Positions 34,089-43,598 of a stretch of DNA of 64,000 bases are shown in pieces. Within the stretch, counting starts at the first letter, position 1. Each line of letters opens with the position of its first letter. This DNA comes from Planctomycetota bacterium. GTDB taxonomy: Bacteria; Planctomycetota; UBA1135; UBA2386. A program made the translations under genes and the position numbers. The stretch is taken from the NCBI GenBank assembly GCA_016713175.1, contig JADJPQ010000001.1:1081001-1145000 (forward strand). Direction: 5' to 3'. The notes under the pieces were generated by a model. That model was not told the DNA's origin. It was given only the letters and a program-made list of their open reading frames with translations, and did not search any database.

Positions 34089-36746
34089 TCACCACTTGAG
34101 GCGCAGACTGTCGTGGAGCGACATCCGGAACATCCACAGCCCGCTGTCGACGTTCAGCGCCTTGAACACCAGGGCCGGCCGCGCATCGGACACCGTTCGC
34201 ATCACCGGTCCGAACCAGCAGAGCACCCGGCCGTCGGCCATCGGCGTCAGGATGCGCAGGTTGGGCACGCCGGCGAGATCGAAGATCCACGTCTGCAGGT
34301 AGTGCTCGCCGTCCGGCGCTTGGGTCAGCTTGCGTCGGACCCGATAGATCGGTTTGTCGGGATTCAGGCGCTCGACGAATTCCACGGACGCTGCGGTCTC
34401 GCGCCACTTGTCCGGCCCGTCGGCGACCAGATGCGGCCACCTGCCGCGCAGCAGTTCCGGCTTGAAGCCCGGCCACGTCGCGGTCCAGGCGGCGACATCC
34501 GGGTTGGCTGCGAGTGTGTAGTCGACTTCGTCGATGGCGCGCTGGCCGCCGACCGTGTCGACGAGCAGCGCCGCCTTGTAGCGGCCTGGTTCGTCGGCCG
34601 ACAACACCAGACGCAGACCCTGTTCGTAACGGATCGGGTCGCACTCGATCACCTGGCCCTTGCCATCTTCGCCGATCGCTTCCAGCAGGAACGTGAACTC
34701 GGAGTCGGCCGTCGGCACGACGGTGCGATCGGTCAGGCCGTCGGTCAGTGCTTCGGTCACGACGACGCGCTCGACGATCCACGACGCGCGGCCGAACAGC
34801 ACCGCGACGTTCTTCGGCGCCTTCCAACCGGGGTGCCGCAGCCGGGCGCTGGCGGTGATCGGCGTCGTCGACGCATCGCCGGTCAGATCGATCGTCGCGC
34901 GGATCCGCGTGGTGCTGTTCTGGATCGACCAATCGAGTCCGAACAGTTCGCTGCGCAGTTCGTTGCGGCCATCGACGAACTGCGGCATCAGCAGGTCGAT
35001 CTCGGCGTCGGTCGGCCGCTGCGCGCGCTGCGGCCAGGTCGGGTCGGCGACGAAGTTCTTGCGCAGCACGATCCAGGCCTTGGCGTCCGGGTCGTGCACC
35101 AGATCCCATTGCTGGGCCTGCACGATCGAATTGCCGGTAGCGACGAAGTGCACCGCAGCGCCATCGAGCGGCCGGACCTCGGTGGCGACCTCGCCACCGA
35201 ACGTGCGGACCGACAGGTCGGCGACCGTCACCGGCGTCTTGTCGGCGGCGGCGCGGTCGAGGGCTGCAGTCAGCAGTTGCCACCACTGGTTGCCGGCGCC
35301 GAGCGGGGTGTTGGCGTAGATGGCGGGTGCCTGCGCCTTGACGCGCGGCATGAACGCGCTGAAGCCGCCGGCCAGCGCTCGCTGATCGCCTCGGCCTTGG
35401 GCGAACACGGCTTGCCTGACCGCCTTCTCGAGCAGCATCTGCGCCGCCTTGGCCGGAAAGTCCGGCCAGCCCGCCGCGACGCGCTTCACCACATCGACGA
35501 CATCGAGCGCGCATGGTGCGACCTTCTCGGTTCGCTGCGTCCAGGTGTCGCCGCTTTCGCCGTAGTAGATCGAACGCAGCAGGCGCGGCCAGATCTTGTC
35601 GACGTGCGGCAGCAGGTGGCCGGCGACCTGATCGAGGTGGCGGGCGATGGCGGGCACGGCGTCGAGCCGGATCGCCGACAGCGTCGCGTTTGGATCAGGC
35701 TTCTGTTCGCGGTAGAATTGCTCGAACGCCGACACCATCGCCGTGGCGACGCTTTCGGCATTGCTGTCGGGAACCGCGAACGCACTCAGCGCCGGTCCGT
35801 AGGGCAGGCCGGTGCCGGCGACCTCGGTCTGCGACGCGACCAGGATCTGCGCGAGGCCCTGCAGCGACAGCGCGGAGTCGACCTGCGCCATCAGGCACGC
35901 ATCGGCAACGACGAGATCCAGGCGCGTGCCGGTCGCCAGCGCGGCGGTGCGCAGCCCGTGGCGCAGCTGTGGCATCCGCATCGAACCGGTGCGGCCGCCC
36001 GGTGCGTCCTCGTCGGAGATCATGCCGAACCAGCCGCCGCCGTGATCCCACAGCACCACGGCGCGTTGCGGCGCCGGGAACTTGCGATACGCGCCGATCA
36101 GGAACCCGGCCAGCGTCGCCGGATCGTTGCTGGCGAGTTCGCCGGGCTGCTGCAACACGGTCGGCGGCTGACCCGGCCGCAGGTGCAGCACGCGGCAATC
36201 GGTCCAATCGTGTTCGGCGTCGGCTGGCGGGCCGTTCCAGCGGTCGATGAAGGCGATCACATCGACGCCGGGCAGGTCTCGCAGCGCGGCGATCTCCGCG
36301 AGGTCGGCGAGCGCGTTCTCCTCGAGGTCGTTGTCGGCGCCGAAGTAGATCGCGACGGTCCAGCGCCGTTTCGGGTCGACGATCGGGGCGCCGAGGTCGG
36401 TGAGGGCGGCGAGCGGCTCGACCGTGCGGCGGACGGCGAACTCGTCGCCGCCGACCCGGATGCGCAGATCTTCGCCATCGCGCGTGCACGCGAATGCCTG
36501 CACGACACCGAGGATGTTGGCGGTGCCGCGCAGGGCGCCATCGACGACGCGCGCGTCGATGGTGTGTTCGGCGCCGTGGATCAGAGTACCGACGAAGCGA
36601 TCGCCCCGGTTCTGCAGGCGCAGCGTGTCGGGGACCGCGTTGGCGAAGATGCCGGCGAAGCCCTGGTCGGTCAGCAGGAAGCCGGGACGCGGCGGGTCCT
36701 GGGGCGGCAGGCCGAAGCCGGCAGCCGCGATGGCGGCGAGTAGCAT
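34089..36746 (-). CDS. Clostripain-family (C11) cysteine peptidase, exported
   Basis: An 885-residue protein with signal peptide MLLAAIAAAGFG. The clan CD catalytic dyad is visible as His in VVLWDHGGGWFGM (about residue 235) and Cys in VVADACLMAQVD (about 283), with the strand WTVAIYFGADNDLEENAL preceding them, as in clostripain. About 550 further residues are beta-rich and may form binding or propeptide domains. Clostripain relatives cleave after basic residues, but specificity here cannot be read. Only 28 bases separate this ATG from the start of the divergent kinase gene, so their promoters must overlap the opposite gene. Confidence 0.85.
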   Translation of the reverse strand: MLLAAIAAAGFGLPPQDPPRPGFLLTDQGFAGIFANAVPDTLRLQNRGDRFVGTLIHGAEHTIDARVVDGALRGTANILGVVQAFACTRDGEDLRIRVGGDEFAVRRTVEPLAALTDLGAPIVDPKRRWTVAIYFGADNDLEENALADLAEIAALRDLPGVDVIAFIDRWNGPPADAEHDWTDCRVLHLRPGQPPTVLQQPGELASNDPATLAGFLIGAYRKFPAPQRAVVLWDHGGGWFGMISDEDAPGGRTGSMRMPQLRHGLRTAALATGTRLDLVVADACLMAQVDSALSLQGLAQILVASQTEVAGTGLPYGPALSAFAVPDSNAESVATAMVSAFEQFYREQKPDPNATLSAIRLDAVPAIARHLDQVAGHLLPHVDKIWPRLLRSIYYGESGDTWTQRTEKVAPCALDVVDVVKRVAAGWPDFPAKAAQMLLEKAVRQAVFAQGRGDQRALAGGFSAFMPRVKAQAPAIYANTPLGAGNQWWQLLTAALDRAAADKTPVTVADLSVRTFGGEVATEVRPLDGAAVHFVATGNSIVQAQQWDLVHDPDAKAWIVLRKNFVADPTWPQRAQRPTDAEIDLLMPQFVDGRNELRSELFGLDWSIQNSTTRIRATIDLTGDASTTPITASARLRHPGWKAPKNVAVLFGRASWIVERVVVTEALTDGLTDRTVVPTADSEFTFLLEAIGEDGKGQVIECDPIRYEQGLRLVLSADEPGRYKAALLVDTVGGQRAIDEVDYTLAANPDVAAWTATWPGFKPELLRGRWPHLVADGPDKWRETAASVEFVERLNPDKPIYRVRRKLTQAPDGEHYLQTWIFDLAGVPNLRILTPMADGRVLCWFGPVMRTVSDARPALVFKALNVDSGLWMFRMSLHDSLRLKW

Positions 36747-36774
36747 CCGCGCATGGTACCCTGCACTGAGGCTC

Positions 36775-39609
36775 ATGACGACGCCGGATGACCGTGCCTG
36801 GTACGAGCGGGTCCGCCCCGTGTTCGAAGCCGTTTGCGCGGTGCAACGGGACCAATGGGATCGCGTTCTGGCCGAGCAGGAACTGATCGACCCGGACGCC
36901 GCGGCCGAAGTGCGGCGGCTGCTTCACGGGAAGGAGCCGGCGACGCATGACCCCGAGCTCAGTCGCGCGTGGAGCGCGTTGCTCGGCCGGGTCGAGCAGA
37001 CCGCGGCGCCCCGGTCACCGGATCGGATTGGACCGTACCGGATCCTCGGCCCGATCGATCGCGGCGGCATGGGGGAGGTGTTCCTCGCCCAGCAGGAGGA
37101 TGGCGTCCAGCTCCGGGTCGCCCTGAAGGTCATGCAGGACTGGTTGCACGGCGATCGGGCGACCGCGCGATTCCGTCAGGAACAGGAGGCGCTGGCCCGG
37201 CTCAACCATCCGTACATCGCCAAGGTCCATTACGCGGACGTCACCGATGCCGAGCGACCGTACTTCGCGATGGAGCTGGTCGAAGGGGCGCTGCCGATCA
37301 CCGCATTCGCGGATCGGGCGGCTATGGACCTGCGCGCCCGGCTGCTGCTGTTCCAGAAGGTCTGCGCCGGCGTCCACTACGCGCACCAGAAGGCGGTCGT
37401 GCACTGCGACCTGAAGCCAGGCAACATCCTCGTGACCGAGCAGTCCGGCGAGGCGGTACCCAAGATCATCGACTTCGGTCTCGCCCGCCTGCGCGACCCC
37501 GGCATGGTCGGTTCCACGACGATCGGCGGCACGCTCGAATACATGGCGCCCGAGCAGGCGCGTGGGGATCGGGATGCGATCGACGTGCGCAGCGATGTGC
37601 ACGCACTCGGCGTGGTAGCGTACGAATTGGTGGTCGGGGTGTTGCCGATCACCTCGGCGGAGTTGCGAGCGGTCGACCTGATCACGGCCGTGCGAACCAT
37701 CGAGCGCCGGGTCGCCGAGCTGCCCAGTCGACGCTTGGCGAGGGATCCGGAGCGGCGACGTCTGCTGGCCGGAGCCAGGCGCAGCAGTTCGGTGCGCCTG
37801 CTCGGGCGCATCGGCGGCGAACTCGACTGGATCATCATGAAGGCGCTGGCCAAGGAGCCCGACCGGCGCTACGCGTCGCCGCGGGATCTGGCCGACGACA
37901 TCGAACGTTATCTGACGGCACAGCCGATCGAAGCGCGACCGCCGAGCCGGACCTACCACGTGCGGAAGTTCGTGCAGCGGCATGCGGCAGCGGTGGCGAT
38001 GCTGACCGCCTTGTTCGTCGGTCTCGCCGGGGCGTTGGTCAGCGTCAACCTCGCCCGCGCGAGTGAACGCGAGGAGTCGGCTCGGAGCGCCATGCGCGAG
38101 GCGCGGCTGGCGATGCGCAACGCCGAGTGGCCGGCGGCGATGGCTGCCCTGGATCGGGCGATCGATCTCGGACACCCCGATCCGACCGATCTGATCCTGG
38201 ACAAGATCGAATGTTTCGAAGCGATGCAGCAGCCCGTGGCGAGCCTGCGGTTGTTGCGAAGCGTGCCCGAAGGCGTCTCGCCGCCGGTCGAAGCGCGGCG
38301 CCTGATGCTGCTCGGCATGCTCGGCGCCGATCGCCTCGCCGACCCGGCGGCCGGATCCGTCGAGATGCGGCAGGCGTTGGCGATGCACGAGGCCGCGTTG
38401 GCCGCCGGCCAGGCCGGGCTGCTGTCGCCCGCCGCAGTCGAGTACCTCCACGGGATGCTGGCGGACGATTTCACCGTGCTGCTCGAACACATGCGGGAGG
38501 CGGTCCGGCTCGACCCCTTCCACCTGATGGCGAACTGCGAACTGGTCGGCGTCGAGATGTTGCGCGGGGACGCCACGCGAGCGGCCATGTTGTGTGCCGC
38601 GGCAAAGGGCCGGTGGCCCAGCTTCTCGTGGTTTGCGTTCTTCGAGCAACTGGCCGGGGTTGCTGCCGGAACGCCGGGTGGCTTGCCGCCCGAGCGGACG
38701 GATGCAGCCGAGGATCTGATCGTTGGCGTCGTTCATTTTTTCCGCGCGCTCGACGCATACTGCTCCGTGGTGCTGGAGAATTGGGTCCGGTTGCTGTTCA
38801 ACGCCGAACCGACCGGCGATTGGGCACAAATGGCGTCGGTGGTGATGGGCGCGAAGGGTCTGGCCGACAGCGTCGGCAAGTTGACTCGGCAAGGGTCGAT
38901 GGAGTCCTGGCACCTGACCAGGATGTCGGCACCGGTGCGGCGGGCCTTCGAACCGGCTCTGCGCCTCCGCCCGTTGCTGGGTTCCTTGTTGCTCCCGGCG
39001 CGACGGGCCGACGCCTGCAAGGACATTCTGCGGCAGCTGGAGGAGACTCCGGCATCGCAGCTGGATGGGATGGTGCTGCTGTTCCGGGTCGCCATGAGGA
39101 GTTCGATCGACCAGGCCACGCTGGCCTGGCACCAGCAGAACCTCGACGACCTCGAGCACGCGGATTCAGGCGTGTTGCGGTTGCTGCCGTCCATGCGGCG
39201 CATGGTCTGCTTCTTGCGGATGGCTTCCCTGCGGGCCCTGATGCATGCGACCAGGGAGGGCGATCCGGCAAGGGAATCGTTGCGTCGGCAGAGCCTGCAG
39301 GTCGCGGCTGCGCTCGCAGAACTGCCGCGCCTCAGTTCGCTCGAAGTGCAGCTGCATGCCAAGTTCCTCGCGGACGACTTCGGCGAGGTCGGCGCCGCCG
39401 AGCGCATCCTTCGGGTCGGCCACCGAAACGATCCGCACGCCATCCACATCCTTTCGAACCTTGCCATCGTCGTCGAACGGTCCGGCCGGCCGGCGGAGGC
39501 GCGGGCGTGGTGGCGTCGGTTCCTGGCGGAGGTGCCAGACGATCCGAGGGCATTGGAACAACTGCGACGGCTGGATCAGGGTTCGGAACCCTCGGGGACC
39601 GGCAAGTAG
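36775..39609 (+). CDS. Large membrane Ser/Thr kinase with HCD catalytic loop
   Basis: A 944-residue protein. The kinase domain is at about 87-385: loop RGGMG (96-100), Lys118 in VALKVM, catalytic loop HCDLKPGN from 210, DFG 233-235, APE 258-260. The Arg of the usual HRD is Cys, making it a non-RD kinase; the catalytic Asp212 and Asn are kept, so activity is likely. A membrane span lies at about 404-425, followed by about 515 helical residues with TPR-like character. Unlike the other two kinases here it has no adjacent sigma factor. ATG 36775 is the first start giving the normal helical cap TTPDDRAWYERVRPVFE. Confidence 0.9.
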   Translation: MTTPDDRAWYERVRPVFEAVCAVQRDQWDRVLAEQELIDPDAAAEVRRLLHGKEPATHDPELSRAWSALLGRVEQTAAPRSPDRIGPYRILGPIDRGGMGEVFLAQQEDGVQLRVALKVMQDWLHGDRATARFRQEQEALARLNHPYIAKVHYADVTDAERPYFAMELVEGALPITAFADRAAMDLRARLLLFQKVCAGVHYAHQKAVVHCDLKPGNILVTEQSGEAVPKIIDFGLARLRDPGMVGSTTIGGTLEYMAPEQARGDRDAIDVRSDVHALGVVAYELVVGVLPITSAELRAVDLITAVRTIERRVAELPSRRLARDPERRRLLAGARRSSSVRLLGRIGGELDWIIMKALAKEPDRRYASPRDLADDIERYLTAQPIEARPPSRTYHVRKFVQRHAAAVAMLTALFVGLAGALVSVNLARASEREESARSAMREARLAMRNAEWPAAMAALDRAIDLGHPDPTDLILDKIECFEAMQQPVASLRLLRSVPEGVSPPVEARRLMLLGMLGADRLADPAAGSVEMRQALAMHEAALAAGQAGLLSPAAVEYLHGMLADDFTVLLEHMREAVRLDPFHLMANCELVGVEMLRGDATRAAMLCAAAKGRWPSFSWFAFFEQLAGVAAGTPGGLPPERTDAAEDLIVGVVHFFRALDAYCSVVLENWVRLLFNAEPTGDWAQMASVVMGAKGLADSVGKLTRQGSMESWHLTRMSAPVRRAFEPALRLRPLLGSLLLPARRADACKDILRQLEETPASQLDGMVLLFRVAMRSSIDQATLAWHQQNLDDLEHADSGVLRLLPSMRRMVCFLRMASLRALMHATREGDPARESLRRQSLQVAAALAELPRLSSLEVQLHAKFLADDFGEVGAAERILRVGHRNDPHAIHILSNLAIVVERSGRPAEARAWWRRFLAEVPDDPRALEQLRRLDQGSEPSGTGK

Positions 39610-39612
39610 CAG

Positions 39613-40875
39613 TCAGCGAACGCGTAGCAACGACGTCACGCCTGCCTCGCCGCGCCATTGCAGTTCCCGCACGCCGCCATGCTCCTCCCGGGCCACGGCG
39701 ACCGTCCCGTAGTCACGGAACGAGAAGAACTGATCCTTGCCGGTCGGCACCAGCACCACATCGCCGAGCCAGACCTGGCCGTCGATGACGCGCAGATCCA
39801 GCGCCTGGCCCTGGAAGTCCCAGGCGCCCGTCAGTTCGTCCGCCAGACCGGCCGGCATCGCCGTCGGCGTCACGTCCAAGCGCGCTGGCGCCGCGACCTC
39901 TTCGCCGCGCAGCAGCCGCAGCAACTCCACCCGCATCCGCTCGATCGCACCCGTCGCGATGTTGCCAGCCCAGATCACCGTGAAGCCGCTGTCCGGGTCG
40001 TGTTGGACGAAACAGCGATACCCACTCACCGCCCCGTTCCAGTCGATGCGACCGCGGCTCAACGCGTTCGCCCGGACACTGGGGCCGAGCTTGCCATCGA
40101 CGACCGCCTGCACCAGCCGATGCAGATCGCGCGGCGTCGAGAACACCGACCCGGCGCCGACCAGGAAGGTCAGATCCTTCGGCGACACCAGCAACGGCCC
40201 CGCGGCCCCCATGGCGTACGAGGCGGCGCGCTGCGGGATCAGCGAACGGCTGGTCGCGTCGACGGTCTGCGTCATCCCCGCCGGATCGAACACGTGCTGC
40301 TGCAACAGTGCGGCGAACGGCTGCGCGCCGGCAAGCTCGGCGACCCGCGCCAGCACTGCATAGCCGGCGGAGGAGTAGACCGAACGTTCCCCCGGTACGC
40401 CGATCGACGGCCGCGCGGCCGCCAGCGCGGTCATCGACGCTGCGGACTGCGGCAGCACCTCGTCCAGTGTCGAAGTCACCCGGTGCGGAATCCCGGCACG
40501 GTGGTTCAACAGGTGGTCGACCGTGATGGTCGCCGCGTTCGGGAAGTCCGGCAACCACTTCGCGATCTTGTCGTCGACACCGAGCTTGCCGCCGAGCAGC
40601 AGCTGGATCACGACGAACTGCGTCATCGGCTTGGTCACCGAAGCGATGCCGAAGCGAGTGTCGGCGGTCACCGGCGCCTGCAGTTCGTGATTGGCGAACC
40701 CGAAGTAGCGTTCGACGACGATGTCGCTGCCGCGGGCGATCAGCAGCGCGCCGGACAACTGGCCATCGGCCACGTGCGGTTGCAACCAGGCATCGATGCG
40801 TGCGGACGGATCCTGCGCCTGGCCGGTCGGGCTCAGCAGCAGGGCGGTCAGGAGGAACGGTGCTCGCCGATTCAT
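39613..40875 (-). CDS. Secreted serine hydrolase, beta-lactamase family (second copy)
   Basis: A 420-residue exported protein; signal peptide ends near SPTGQAQ. Nucleophile motif SVTK (Ser79, Lys82), second motif YSS at 167-169, and NHRAGIPH and PTGKDQFFSF further on. It shares overall order with the hydrolase at 22921 but is shorter and not closely similar. An esterase or peptidase role is more likely than antibiotic hydrolysis. It converges with the kinase gene, three bases apart. Confidence 0.87.
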   Translation of the reverse strand: MNRRAPFLLTALLLSPTGQAQDPSARIDAWLQPHVADGQLSGALLIARGSDIVVERYFGFANHELQAPVTADTRFGIASVTKPMTQFVVIQLLLGGKLGVDDKIAKWLPDFPNAATITVDHLLNHRAGIPHRVTSTLDEVLPQSAASMTALAAARPSIGVPGERSVYSSAGYAVLARVAELAGAQPFAALLQQHVFDPAGMTQTVDATSRSLIPQRAASYAMGAAGPLLVSPKDLTFLVGAGSVFSTPRDLHRLVQAVVDGKLGPSVRANALSRGRIDWNGAVSGYRCFVQHDPDSGFTVIWAGNIATGAIERMRVELLRLLRGEEVAAPARLDVTPTAMPAGLADELTGAWDFQGQALDLRVIDGQVWLGDVVLVPTGKDQFFSFRDYGTVAVAREEHGGVRELQWRGEAGVTSLLRVR

Positions 40876-40927
40876 GTGGGCAAGCAGAGCAGCTCGTCGC
40901 GCCGTCGTCTTGTCCAGGAGTTGCGTG

Positions 40928-41710
40928 CTACCGCGTCGCGCGGCGGAAGGTCGCCGGCGTGCAGCCGGTCAAGCGACCGAACACGCGGGTGAAGTGGGCC
41001 TGGTCGGCGAAGCCTGCGCGTAGCGCGATGTCCGGCAGCGGCAGCTTGGTGCTGGCCAGCAGATCGGCGGCACGGGCGCTGCGCAGGCGCCGGAGTTCGT
41101 CGCCGATCGTTCGGTGGCGATGGCGCAAGAACGTCCGGGCCAGGTGGCTGCGGTGCACGCCGACGTGAGCCGCCAGTTCGGACAGCGTCGGTGTATCAAG
41201 AGGTGCGGCCTGCAGCCATTCGTCGATGGCAACAAGCCACTGCGGTTCGGGCTTCGCCGGTGGCGGCGCCGTGTGGGCGAAGGCGGCGATTGCGATCAGG
41301 TGTTCCTCGCGTGCGAGTTCGGCTTCCGGATCGGTGCACGCGAGTTCGCGTTGTAGCCGGCGGCAGATGCCGACGGCCAGCGTACCCGAGAGGTCCACCG
41401 CGGTCGGACGTGCCTCGCGGTCCAGACCGGCGATCTCGATCAGCAGGTGCCGGCCGGCCCCGAAGTGCCGTTCTTCGTGTTCGACGCCGGCTGGTTGGAA
41501 GGTCAGCGACATCGGCCGCCGCTCGAGGTCGTTCCGGCCGAGCGTCTCGTGATAGCCGCCGCCGAGGACGAAGCAGAAGTGTGCGCACGCGTGGCTGTGG
41601 CGCGGCAGGCGAGCACCGGGCGCATAGTCGGCCTCGGTGATCGTCGCGTTGCCGATCCGGACGCGGTGCGTCCGGCGACCGAGGAACTGGCCGGCGGGCA
41701 ATTGGGGCAC
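40928..41710 (-). CDS. AraC-family transcriptional regulator
   Basis: A 260-residue protein. Residues 20-100 are a cupin-like sensor (ADYAPGARLPRHSHACAHF, FQPAGVEHEERHF). Residues 160-258 are the two-HTH AraC DNA-binding domain (LSELAAHVGVHRSHLARTFLRH and DIALRAGFADQAHFTRVFGRL). Targets are not evident. It lies 52 bases upstream of the serine hydrolase gene on the same strand and may control it or be co-transcribed with it. Confidence 0.9.
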   Translation of the reverse strand: MPQLPAGQFLGRRTHRVRIGNATITEADYAPGARLPRHSHACAHFCFVLGGGYHETLGRNDLERRPMSLTFQPAGVEHEERHFGAGRHLLIEIAGLDREARPTAVDLSGTLAVGICRRLQRELACTDPEAELAREEHLIAIAAFAHTAPPPAKPEPQWLVAIDEWLQAAPLDTPTLSELAAHVGVHRSHLARTFLRHRHRTIGDELRRLRSARAADLLASTKLPLPDIALRAGFADQAHFTRVFGRLTGCTPATFRRATR

Positions 41711-41761
41711 GGCGAGGCGACGAAGCGGGGGGTGCCGTGCTCCCGGACCGGGCAGATCGCG

Positions 41762-42994
41762 CTACTTGGCGACCGCGCAGGTCGCGTCGAGCTGCAGCTT
41801 CGCCTTGGTGGTGGAGGTCGACTCGACTTCCATTCCATCGCCGCCGTCGCGGCCAGGCATCGTCCGCTTGGTCTCCCGACCGATCACGATGTCGCCACCG
41901 ACCGACACATCGCAGATCTGCTGCGCCGTCAGGTTGACGCGCACCGTACCCGTCAGATCGAACGTCGTGTCGATGTTGTCGACGCCATTGTCCGTGGCCG
42001 CCTGGCCGCCGCCTTCGCCGCCCTGGCCGCGCCGGCCGCCGGCGCCACCGCCGAACATGCCGCCGCCACGAACGCCCAGATCGGCAGCCTTGCCCTTGCC
42101 GGTCAGCTTGGCCGAGATCGCCAGCACCGCGATCTTCTGGCCGTCCTTCTCTTCGATCGCCGTCAGTTTGCCGGTGGCCTTGCCTTCGAGCTTGCCGCCG
42201 CTGAGCAGTTGCATCACGGTGCCGGACGCACCGCCGCCGCCCATGCGACCACCGGCGCGACCACCAGCCGCGCCGCCCTGACCGCCACCCTGACCGCGGC
42301 CGCGACCACCGCCTTCGCCCTGGCCGCCGCCTTCCTCGCCGCCCTGGCCGCCGCGACGCCCGCCACCCTGCCCGCCGCCTTCGCCGCCGCCCTGACCGCG
42401 ACCGCCGCCTTGCGGCCGTTCCGCCGTCACCGGGTGCAGCAGGCTGCGCAGGGCCGGCGCGAACGCCGCGATCTCGAACTCTTGACCGACGGCCACGGCC
42501 TTCGACGGCAGCAGACCCGCGAGCGCGAGGCGGCCGGGTACGTTGGCGGCCAGCTGCGGCGACACGGTCGTCGCCTTGTCGCCCTCGCCTTCGGTCAGCG
42601 ACAGGCCGGTGTCGGCCATCTTCAGCGCCAGCTTCTTGCCCTGCAGCGCGCCGGTGACCTCGGTGTCGCGCGGCGTGCCGTCCTGGCCCATCCGCGTGTC
42701 CTTGGCGATCAGCTTGGTGTACTCGCGCCAGTTGTCCTTCGCCGGACCTTGCTTGAAGGCGACGTCCTGCGTCGTGGTCGTTTCGCCGCCACCGGGGCCG
42801 CGCCCGCCGCCGCCGCCGCCGAACCCTCCTTCCTCGCCATTGATGAGGGTCTTGGTGGTCACGTTCGACGTCAGCGTGGACTTGATGGCGACGTCGAGCG
42901 TCTGGTCATCGCCGCCGGCCTTGATCTCGATGGCCTGGGCGAACAGTGGCGCGGTCAACGCCAACGGGAGGAACAGTGCGAATGGGCGCAGCAT
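41762..42994 (-). CDS. Secreted protein with Gly/Arg/Gln-rich low-complexity region
   Basis: A 410-residue protein; signal peptide MLRPFALFLPLALTAPLFAQ. The N-terminal half is Thr-rich and beta-like (DVAIKSTLTSNVTTKTL) with a glycine loop after LINGEEGG. A long Gly/Arg/Gln/Glu stretch at about residues 195-255 divides it from a C-terminal half with TIDLTGTVRVNLTA-like strands, one Cys in QICDVS and another near the end (DATCAVAK). I do not recognise the family. ATG 42994 is chosen for the signal peptide. It may be matrix- or surface-associated. Confidence 0.7.
   Translation of the reverse strand: MLRPFALFLPLALTAPLFAQAIEIKAGGDDQTLDVAIKSTLTSNVTTKTLINGEEGGFGGGGGGRGPGGGETTTTQDVAFKQGPAKDNWREYTKLIAKDTRMGQDGTPRDTEVTGALQGKKLALKMADTGLSLTEGEGDKATTVSPQLAANVPGRLALAGLLPSKAVAVGQEFEIAAFAPALRSLLHPVTAERPQGGGRGQGGGEGGGQGGGRRGGQGGEEGGGQGEGGGRGRGQGGGQGGAAGGRAGGRMGGGGASGTVMQLLSGGKLEGKATGKLTAIEEKDGQKIAVLAISAKLTGKGKAADLGVRGGGMFGGGAGGRRGQGGEGGGQAATDNGVDNIDTTFDLTGTVRVNLTAQQICDVSVGGDIVIGRETKRTMPGRDGGDGMEVESTSTTKAKLQLDATCAVAK
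42231..42414 (-). repeat. Low-complexity GGGxGxG coding repeat
   Basis: About 60 codons of near-continuous Gly with Gln, Arg and Glu inside the secreted protein at 41762-42994. It reads as irregular GGGQGGG / GGGRGRG units and is probably disordered. Confidence 0.8.
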
Positions 42995-43598
42995 CTTGGA
43001 ACTCGCGGTAGGGGGACAACCGGCCGGATGCCGGTCTGGAGCGATGGAAAGGCAGGGATAACGCGAGGATGCCGGCGCCGCCAATGGCGCGTTGCAGCGG
43101 TGACAAACCTACGACAGGTGCGGGACCTGCCCTGGACCTGTTCTCCGGGTCAGTGCAGCCCGACGCCGACCGTGATCGCACCGTCGACGTTCGCGGCGTA
43201 CCTGTCCTGCATCCCTTCGCCCGCGCCTCGGGGTTCATCTGGCGAAGACCCAGGCCACCGGCAAGGGACGCCTGCCAGTCAATGGTAGGCCGCCGGCATG
43301 TGGATGACGTTGCCGCCATCCGTGTGTGCGCGGTCGTCGGGGATCGGTCGCGGTGACCGTTCGCGTGCCAGGTCGGGCGGTCGTCGCCTTCTCGTTCGCC
43401 AGCGGTGCGGCCGGCGTCGCCTCGGGTTGCGTTCCGCGCGGGTTGATGCCCGGCGGGTCTGCTGTGGCGCTCATGCCGTGCCGGCGGCGCGTCGGTCCTG
43501 CGGCTGCGTGATCGCGACGCCGTCGTTGGTTCGGGTCGGCGGCTCGCTGTCGACTGGGGCTTGGGAGCGGACGAACGCGTCGGATAAGGTCGACAGCG
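42995..43598. other. About 600 bases without a supportable gene
   Basis: The stretch between the Gly-rich secreted protein and the SGNH hydrolase holds only open frames of poor protein character (Arg/Pro/Ala-rich, no start signals, no family motif). No RNA gene, clear promoter or repeat was seen. Promoters for the two divergent neighbours are expected here. Confidence 0.5.

Noticed and set aside
38727..38747. A T-run near 38740 as a terminator
   Set aside because: It lies inside the coding sequence of the third kinase, with no stem before it.
22921..40875. Calling the two beta-lactamase-family hydrolases antibiotic-resistance genes
   Set aside because: They share only the SxxK/Yxx fold motifs with class C enzymes and carry extra domains; most such relatives are esterases or peptidases.
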